Positions 6,210 through 9,637 of a stretch of 9,637 bases of DNA are shown here, piece after piece (within the stretch, counting starts at the first letter, position 1; each line of letters opens with the position of its first letter). Location: the NCBI GenBank assembly GCA_002372815.1, contig DFIR01000069.1, forward strand, positions 6,422-16,058, given 5' to 3'. This DNA is from Lachnospiraceae bacterium UBA3692 (GTDB lineage: Bacteria; Bacillota; Clostridia; Lachnospirales; Lachnospiraceae). The position numbers and the translations under genes are program-made. Under the pieces are notes generated by a model. That model was not told the origin of the DNA, ran no database searches, and saw only the letters and a list, made by a program, of their open reading frames with translations.

Positions 6210-6901
6210 TATTGCAGGTCCTCCCCGGTACTGCCGGATTCCGCCATCGCATGTTCCTCCCCGGGGCTGTCGGATTCCGCCATCGCACGCTCCTCCAGCT
6301 GCAGGAAGATCCCGTTCATCAGCCAGGCGCTGATCAGGGCGCAGAGGCCTTCCCCGAGGAACATCAGGGGCGTGTAGACGAAGATGATCAGATACCCCAT
6401 GACGAAGTGGACCGCCGCCACGAGCACCGTCACGAGGAGGAAGTGGAAGCCGGTGATGACCGCGTTGCGCATCAGGGCCGGCGTCGTGTTTTCAAAGCGG
6501 GCGAGAAGAGGGAAAACATAGAGAAGCTCCACCAGCCAGAAGACGGCGAGGACCGCAAGTGCGGCCGTCAGGACCGTCCAGAAGGCGCCGGCGCTGCCGG
6601 TGCGCAGGTGGAGGAGGATGTAGGCGTCAAATCCCAGAAACGCGCCGAAGGCGGCGAGGAGGAGCCAGATGACGGTGGCCTGGCGGAAGTTGTCGCGAAA
6701 GGCGCGGAAGAAGGAGCGGGTGATGCCGGCCTCCTCATCGCGCACCACTTTCTGCATGACGCTGTAGAGGGCGGTGGTGGAAGCGCCGACCGTCACGAGC
6801 GGAATGCTGCAGAAGAACCAGAGGGCGTTCAGAAACATGGCGTAGCCGATGCGGGTGAGAAAACGCATCGCCGGGCTGTCCGGATTGAGTAAATTGCGCA
6901 T
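6209..6901 (-). CDS. DUF624 (YesL-like) integral membrane protein
   Basis: This 230-residue protein matches the YesL/DUF624 family: an NPDSPAMRFLTRIG start, SIPLVTVGASTTALY at about residues 33-47, and VRDEEAGITRSFFRAFRDNFRQA before the second membrane segment. About five or six membrane helices are spread over residues 15-200. The function is not established, but the family regularly sits in carbohydrate utilisation loci next to CUT1 permeases and sugar regulators, as here. CCTCCTC at 6912-6918 gives a GAGGAGG ribosome binding site about ten bases before the start. It follows the LacI gene by 41 bases on the same strand, so the two are probably co-transcribed. The last 25 residues are a duplicated acidic tail (see the tandem repeat). 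Confidence 0.9.
   Translation of the reverse strand: MRNLLNPDSPAMRFLTRIGYAMFLNALWFFCSIPLVTVGASTTALYSVMQKVVRDEEAGITRSFFRAFRDNFRQATVIWLLLAAFGAFLGFDAYILLHLRTGSAGAFWTVLTAALAVLAVFWLVELLYVFPLLARFENTTPALMRNAVITGFHFLLVTVLVAAVHFVMGYLIIFVYTPLMFLGEGLCALISAWLMNGIFLQLEERAMAESDSPGEEHAMAESGSTGEDLQ
6219..6296 (-). repeat. 36-bp tandem repeat in the 3' end of the DUF624 gene
   Basis: Two 36-base units (6219-6254 and 6255-6290) and six bases of a third lie head to tail; CGGATTCCGCCATCGCA is identical in both (6235-6251 and 6271-6287). They encode 12-residue units, AMAESDSPGEEH and AMAESGSTGEDL. The unit length is a multiple of three, so gain or loss keeps the frame. The repeat ends at the gene stop and overlaps the next gene's ribosome binding site region. 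Confidence 0.85.
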
Positions 6902-6931
6902 GTGCGGGCAGCCTCCTCACTGCCTGGCCGC

Positions 6932-6952
6932 CCGCAGCCGGGTTATCTGCGG
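6932..6952 (-). other. small hairpin over the LacI stop codon
   Basis: CCGCAG and CTGCGG (6932-6937 with 6947-6952) close a nine-base loop that contains the TAA stop of the regulator gene. No T run follows in the direction of transcription, so it may separate or stabilise message segments rather than terminate. Confidence 0.3.
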
Positions 6953-8019
6953 CGCGTGGAGGCGCGGCTGACCAGGTCTGTGGCGACGTGTACGGTCACG
7001 TTGTATACATCGGGCTGGCGCATCCGCCTGTACAGAAGGGCGGCGGCGTACTGCCCCATCGTCTGACTGTGGATGTGGACCGAGGACAGTGCGGGCGTGA
7101 CGATCCGTGACTCGGAGGAGTCGTCGAAGCCCAACAGCATCACGTCCTCCGGCACCCGGAGAAAATCACGGCAGGACGTCATCAGGTCGATGGCGATGAA
7201 ATCATTGGCACAGATGAAGACCTCGGGAAGCCCCGGCAGCGCGCGGACGCGCGCGCGCAGGCGCTCAAAATAAAGCTTCTGGTCCTGCAGAAGCGCCTGG
7301 TCCAGCTCGTCCAGGATGCAGAATTCCTCGCGGAAAGGAAGACCCAGATTCTCCAGGGCCATCCGGTAGCTGCGGTAGCGCTCGTTGAAAGAGCGGCAGT
7401 GCAGGTAGGGACCGACGAATCCGAACTTCGTGACCCCCTGCGCCTTCATATCCCGGACGAAGGAGAAGATGCACTGCTCATTGTCCATGAGCAGAATGTC
7501 CACGTCCGGCTGGTCCCCGTGCAGGAACAGGGGAGCATCCACGAACAGGAGCGGAATGCCCAGAGAGGCAAGCATCCGGCAGTAGGACTCATCGAGCAGC
7601 TCGGCACAGATCATGCCCCGGATCTTACCGGGGTCGATGGTCTTGGGCAGACGGAGCGCGGCGATGTCCTGCGGCAGGGCCAGGTGGATCGAGACGGTGC
7701 AGTGCAGTTCCGAGAATTCATGGCAGATCTTGTCCAGCATGACGGAGCCGAAGTGCGAACTGTCGAGACCCATCGTGGTCAGAAACACGATCTCCCCTGT
7801 GACGGCACCGGCGAGCTCCGGAATGGACGTGAACGGTCCCGTCAGATTGTCCGGCTGGAAATAGGAGAACTGCTTGTACCCCATTTCGGCGGCTTTCTGC
7901 AGGACGTCACGGCGGGTGCTCTCCGCAATGACACCGGTGTTATTGATGGCCTTGGAGACGGTATTTCTCGAAAGCCCGAGTGCGTCTGCTATATCCTGGA
8001 TGGTGACTCTTGCTGCCAT
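6943..8019 (-). CDS. LacI-family transcriptional regulator
   Basis: This 358-residue protein has a LacI helix-turn-helix at residues 5-26 (VTIQDIADALGLSRNTVSKAIN) and the hinge-side sequence TRRDVLQKAAEMGY. A periplasmic-binding-like sensor domain of about 290 residues follows, with the family phrases FGFVGPYLHCRSFNERYRSY, FICANDFIAIDLM and VMLLGFDDS. Such proteins bind palindromic operators and release or bind them on sensing a sugar. It is divergent from the permease genes and heads the DUF624 operon, so it most likely controls both sides of the 8020-8353 region; the sugar is unknown. GGAGG (CCTCC at 8025-8029) lies five bases before the ATG. Confidence 0.95.
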   Translation of the reverse strand: MAARVTIQDIADALGLSRNTVSKAINNTGVIAESTRRDVLQKAAEMGYKQFSYFQPDNLTGPFTSIPELAGAVTGEIVFLTTMGLDSSHFGSVMLDKICHEFSELHCTVSIHLALPQDIAALRLPKTIDPGKIRGMICAELLDESYCRMLASLGIPLLFVDAPLFLHGDQPDVDILLMDNEQCIFSFVRDMKAQGVTKFGFVGPYLHCRSFNERYRSYRMALENLGLPFREEFCILDELDQALLQDQKLYFERLRARVRALPGLPEVFICANDFIAIDLMTSCRDFLRVPEDVMLLGFDDSSESRIVTPALSSVHIHSQTMGQYAAALLYRRMRQPDVYNVTVHVATDLVSRASTRRR

Positions 8020-8055
8020 TTCTGCCTCCGGTCTCTGAAAATATGTTACAAAACT

Positions 8056-8084
8056 ATATTAGTAGAAACGCGGAGGGGTGTCAA
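8056..8084 (-). promoter_or_regulatory. promoter of the LacI gene
   Basis: Read on the - strand, a perfect TTGACA (8084 to 8079) is followed after 17 bases by TAATAT (8061 to 8056). Transcription would start near 8049, about 30 bases before the regulator's ATG, leaving room for its ribosome binding site. The -35 box touches the 17-bp palindrome at 8084-8100. Confidence 0.6.
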
Positions 8085-8100
8085 ACCGCACAGTGCGGTT
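8084..8100. promoter_or_regulatory. perfect 17-bp palindrome next to the LacI -35 box
   Basis: AACCGCACAGTGCGGTT has eight-base arms around a single central A and shares its first base with the -35 hexamer of the regulator promoter. The odd centre and position suggest a protein-binding site rather than an RNA hairpin. It lacks the central CG common in LacI-family operators, so whether this regulator or another protein binds it is open. Confidence 0.5.
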
Positions 8101-8104
8101 ATTC

Positions 8105-8248
8105 AAATGCACAATAGGGATACAGATCATTGTATCAGACGGAAATAGAACAAAAAACTTTCTAAATGCACAAAATGAAATCTGATAAACTGTGAATATG
8201 TGATAATAAGTGTGCAAATGCACAATTTTTTATTGCATTCATTGTGCA
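8105..8248. promoter_or_regulatory. array of TGCACAA boxes
   Basis: AAATGCACAA occurs exactly three times on the + strand (8105-8114, 8164-8173, 8216-8225). Inverted forms are TGTGCA at 8211-8216 and ATTGTGCA at 8241-8248. The third box and its left neighbour make a 14-bp inverted repeat, TGTGCA-AA-TGCACA (8211-8224). The third box and the right inverted one make TGCACAAT/ATTGTGCA with centres 22 bases apart, about two helical turns. The last box falls between the -35 and -10 of the + strand promoter. This looks like a multi-site operator of one regulator. Confidence 0.6.
8119..8136. promoter_or_regulatory. inverted repeat GATACA/TGTATC
   Basis: GATACA (8119-8124) and TGTATC (8131-8136) flank a six-base spacer. 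It lies between the first two TGCACAA boxes and could be a further operator; on its own it is weak evidence. Confidence 0.3.
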
Positions 8249-8261
8249 GAAATTGTAAAAT
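8233..8261 (+). promoter_or_regulatory. candidate promoter of the permease operon
   Basis: TAAAAT (8256-8261) is a good -10 match, and TTGCAT lies 17 bases upstream as a weak -35 (8233-8238), as expected of a promoter that needs an activator or is tightly controlled. The start would be near 8268. The inverted box ATTGTGCA sits inside the spacer. Confidence 0.45.
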
Positions 8262-8338
8262 GCAGTCAAAGGGGGAGACTGCGGATGACGGCCGGATCCG
8301 CAAGTTTCTTCAAAGAAAGAAACAGCAGCAAGAGTTAT

Positions 8339-8345
8339 AAGGAGA
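8339..8345 (+). promoter_or_regulatory. ribosome binding site deciding the permease start
   Basis: TAAGGAG (8338-8344 region) is complementary to seven bases of the 16S rRNA end and lies nine bases before ATG 8354. A weaker GGGGGAG (8271-8277) precedes the in-frame ATG 8285 by seven bases. The stronger site favours 8354, but use of 8285 cannot be excluded. Confidence 0.55.
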
Positions 8346-8353
8346 ATGAGAGA

Positions 8354-9247
8354 ATGCGAAAGACACTGTTGTATGTCAGACAGCACTGGCAGCTGTACGT
8401 CATCTTTCTGCTGCCGGCACTGCTTCTGACACTCATCTTCCGGTATATTCCTATGGGCGGTATCATGATCGCTTTCCAGGATTACAACCCGATCAGGGGC
8501 ATACTCGGAAGCAGATGGGTCGGTTTCAAGTATTTTCAGAGGTTCCTTTCGTCGCCTGACTTCCTGAAGTATCTGGCGAATACGCTGAAGCTCAGTGTTT
8601 TCGGTCTGTTATGGGGATTCCCCGTACCGGTCCTGCTGGCGCTTCTTCTGAACCGGATCCAGAGTCAGGGGATCAAGCAGAAGATCCAGACGGTCCTGTA
8701 CCTGCCGAACTTCATCTCGGTCATCGTTCTCTGCGGTCTCGTGAGAATCGTTCTCTCCGTGACCGGTCCGCTGAACCATCTGATGGGGACGCAGATCAAC
8801 TTCATGACGATGCCCGGCGCTTTCCGGACGATCTACATCATGTCCGGTATCTGGCAGGGCGCAGGCTGGGGCTCCATCATGTACACGGCAGCGCTGTCCG
8901 GCGCCAGCCAGGAACTGCGGGAAGCGGCGATCATGGACGGCGCCAACATCCTGCAGCAGATCCAGGTCGTCGAGTGGCCCGCGATCAAGGACATGGTGGT
9001 CATCCAGTTCATTCTGCAGGCCGGTAATATCATGAGCATCGGCTTTGAAAAGGCCTATGCGCTGCAGACTGACCTGAACCTGTCTTCTTCTGAGATCATC
9101 GCCACCTACGTGTACAAAAAGGGCCTTCTGGACGGAGATTACAGCTTCTCCACGGCGGTCGGCCTGTTCAACACAGTCATCAACGTCATCCTTCTGATCT
9201 CGGTGAACAAGATCGTTGAGAAGATGAATGACGGCAAGGGTCTGTAA
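8354..9247 (+). CDS. CUT1 carbohydrate ABC transporter permease, LplB type
   Basis: This is a 297-residue inner-membrane subunit of a sugar importer (320 residues if ATG 8285 is used). The start HWQLYVIFLLPALLLTLIFRYIPMGG with IAFQDYNP shortly after is characteristic of LplB/YteP-type permeases that import oligosaccharides. Six membrane segments are visible. The EAA loop that contacts the ATPase is present as ELREAAIMDGANILQQIQ followed by EWPAI. The second permease starts 15 bases after the stop, so the two form a heterodimer and an operon. The ATPase is often encoded elsewhere for this group, and the binding protein usually follows. Base composition is somewhat less GC-rich than in the left half of the window. 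Confidence 0.94.
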   Translation: MRKTLLYVRQHWQLYVIFLLPALLLTLIFRYIPMGGIMIAFQDYNPIRGILGSRWVGFKYFQRFLSSPDFLKYLANTLKLSVFGLLWGFPVPVLLALLLNRIQSQGIKQKIQTVLYLPNFISVIVLCGLVRIVLSVTGPLNHLMGTQINFMTMPGAFRTIYIMSGIWQGAGWGSIMYTAALSGASQELREAAIMDGANILQQIQVVEWPAIKDMVVIQFILQAGNIMSIGFEKAYALQTDLNLSSSEIIATYVYKKGLLDGDYSFSTAVGLFNTVINVILLISVNKIVEKMNDGKGL

Positions 9248-9262
9248 GCGGAGGGGGACATC

Positions 9263-9637
9263 ATGAGAACAGTAAAATTTTCAAAAATGTCGGCTTCCGA
9301 CAAGATCCTGCTCATCGTGGGCTATATCCTGCTCGGCCTGTTTGTCGTCGCCATCATCGTCCCGATCATCTACATCATCATCGCTTCCTTCATGGACCCG
9401 ATCACGCTGCAGAATACGGGTATCAGCTTTGACCTCGAGAAGTGGACGACGACCGCTTACGAGCGCGTTCTGTCCAACTCCCAGATCTGGGTCGGTTTCC
9501 GCAACGCGATCCTGTACTCGGTCGTATTCACGGTCGTTTCCGTGGGCATCACGCTCCTGGCTGCCTATCCCATGTCCCGGAAGGACTTCAAGGGAAGGGG
9601 CCTCTTCAATACGATCTTCATGATCACCATGTTCTTC
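9263..9637 (+). CDS. second CUT1 carbohydrate ABC permease, 5' part
   Basis: 125 residues are present from ATG 9263 and the frame is still open at the window end. GGAGG (9250-9254) lies eight bases before the start. The sequence has a short cytosolic start, a first membrane helix (about residues 15-42, ILLIVGYILLGLFVVAIIVP), the ASFMDP turn with an outer loop, then FRNAILYSVVFTVVSVGITLLAAYPMSRKDFKGR, the second helix and the SRKDF turn typical of MalG-like permeases. It pairs with the LplB-type permease just upstream. The EAA loop lies beyond the window. Confidence 0.92.
   Translation, partial: MRTVKFSKMSASDKILLIVGYILLGLFVVAIIVPIIYIIIASFMDPITLQNTGISFDLEKWTTTAYERVLSNSQIWVGFRNAILYSVVFTVVSVGITLLAAYPMSRKDFKGRGLFNTIFMITMFF

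Larger units (their letters stand above)
8020..8353. promoter_or_regulatory. divergent control region between LacI and permease genes
   Basis: This 334-bp stretch is visibly richer in A and T than its surroundings and has no convincing gene. It holds a promoter for each direction, two strong palindromes, and a set of TGCACAA boxes, each listed separately. A further stem, GTTTCTT/AAGAAAC (8304-8310 with 8317-8323), lies in the leader just before the permease ribosome binding site. Confidence 0.75.

Noticed and set aside
5496..6892. + strand frames opposite the membrane-anchored protein and DUF624 genes
   Set aside because: They are charged, Glu/His/Arg-rich shadows of membrane protein genes and lack ribosome binding sites.
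7239..7259. Alternating GC run that could suggest Z-DNA or a repeat
   Set aside because: It falls within the LacI coding sequence and simply encodes Arg, Ala and Val codons of a conserved region.
8162..8386. Small - strand frame (74 codons) in the divergent control region
   Set aside because: It crosses the promoter and boxes, runs into the permease start and has no ribosome binding site of note.

Overview
The window looks like a GC-rich chromosome segment from a gut-type Firmicute, most likely Lachnospiraceae. This is inferred from strong GGAGG-type ribosome binding sites, a LacI/DUF624/CUT1 sugar-transport cluster, a cytosolic SASA-family esterase and GGGGACGGTTC hairpin repeats. Both ends cut through genes. 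No RNA gene, CRISPR array, transposase or origin was seen.

Left half (1-5316), all on the + strand. A 69-base gene tail is followed by a sialate O-acetylesterase-type SGNH hydrolase (193-1782). After it comes a tightly overlapped three-gene unit: a MoxR-type AAA+ ATPase (1929-2858), a DUF58 protein (2855-4009) and a polytopic membrane protein with a DUF4129-like tail (4006-5316). Each junction in the trio is an ATGA overlap. This is the MoxR/DUF58/DUF4129 set found in many bacteria and thought to act on envelope or secreted proteins, but the usual transglutaminase-like domain is absent here.

The most unusual content is a family of hairpin repeats. Two 97-bp elements (76-172 and 1799-1895) bracket the esterase gene. 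Each has two 29-base arms facing each other across exactly 39 bases. They are homologous in opposite orientation: the arms are nearly identical, while the centres match at only 22 of 39 positions. A third, single-arm copy (5316-5344) keeps the core GGGGACGGTTCTC but has a different stem that can still pair. All three lie 0 to 16 bases after a stop codon. The centre of the second element holds a promoter-like sequence reading into the MoxR gene.

Middle (5317-5531) is a convergent intergenic region with the single-arm repeat and further hairpins but no classical terminator.

Right half (5532-9637) is a carbohydrate uptake locus with a divergent control region. On the - strand a LacI-family regulator is followed by a DUF624 (YesL-like) membrane protein and a short membrane-anchored protein whose outer domain resembles part of a solute-binding protein. 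On the + strand are two CUT1-type ABC permeases, the second cut by the window end; a solute-binding protein would be expected beyond it. The 334-bp AT-rich region between regulator and permease holds a promoter for each direction, two palindromes and several copies of a TGCACAA box. It is the likely site where sugar availability controls the locus.
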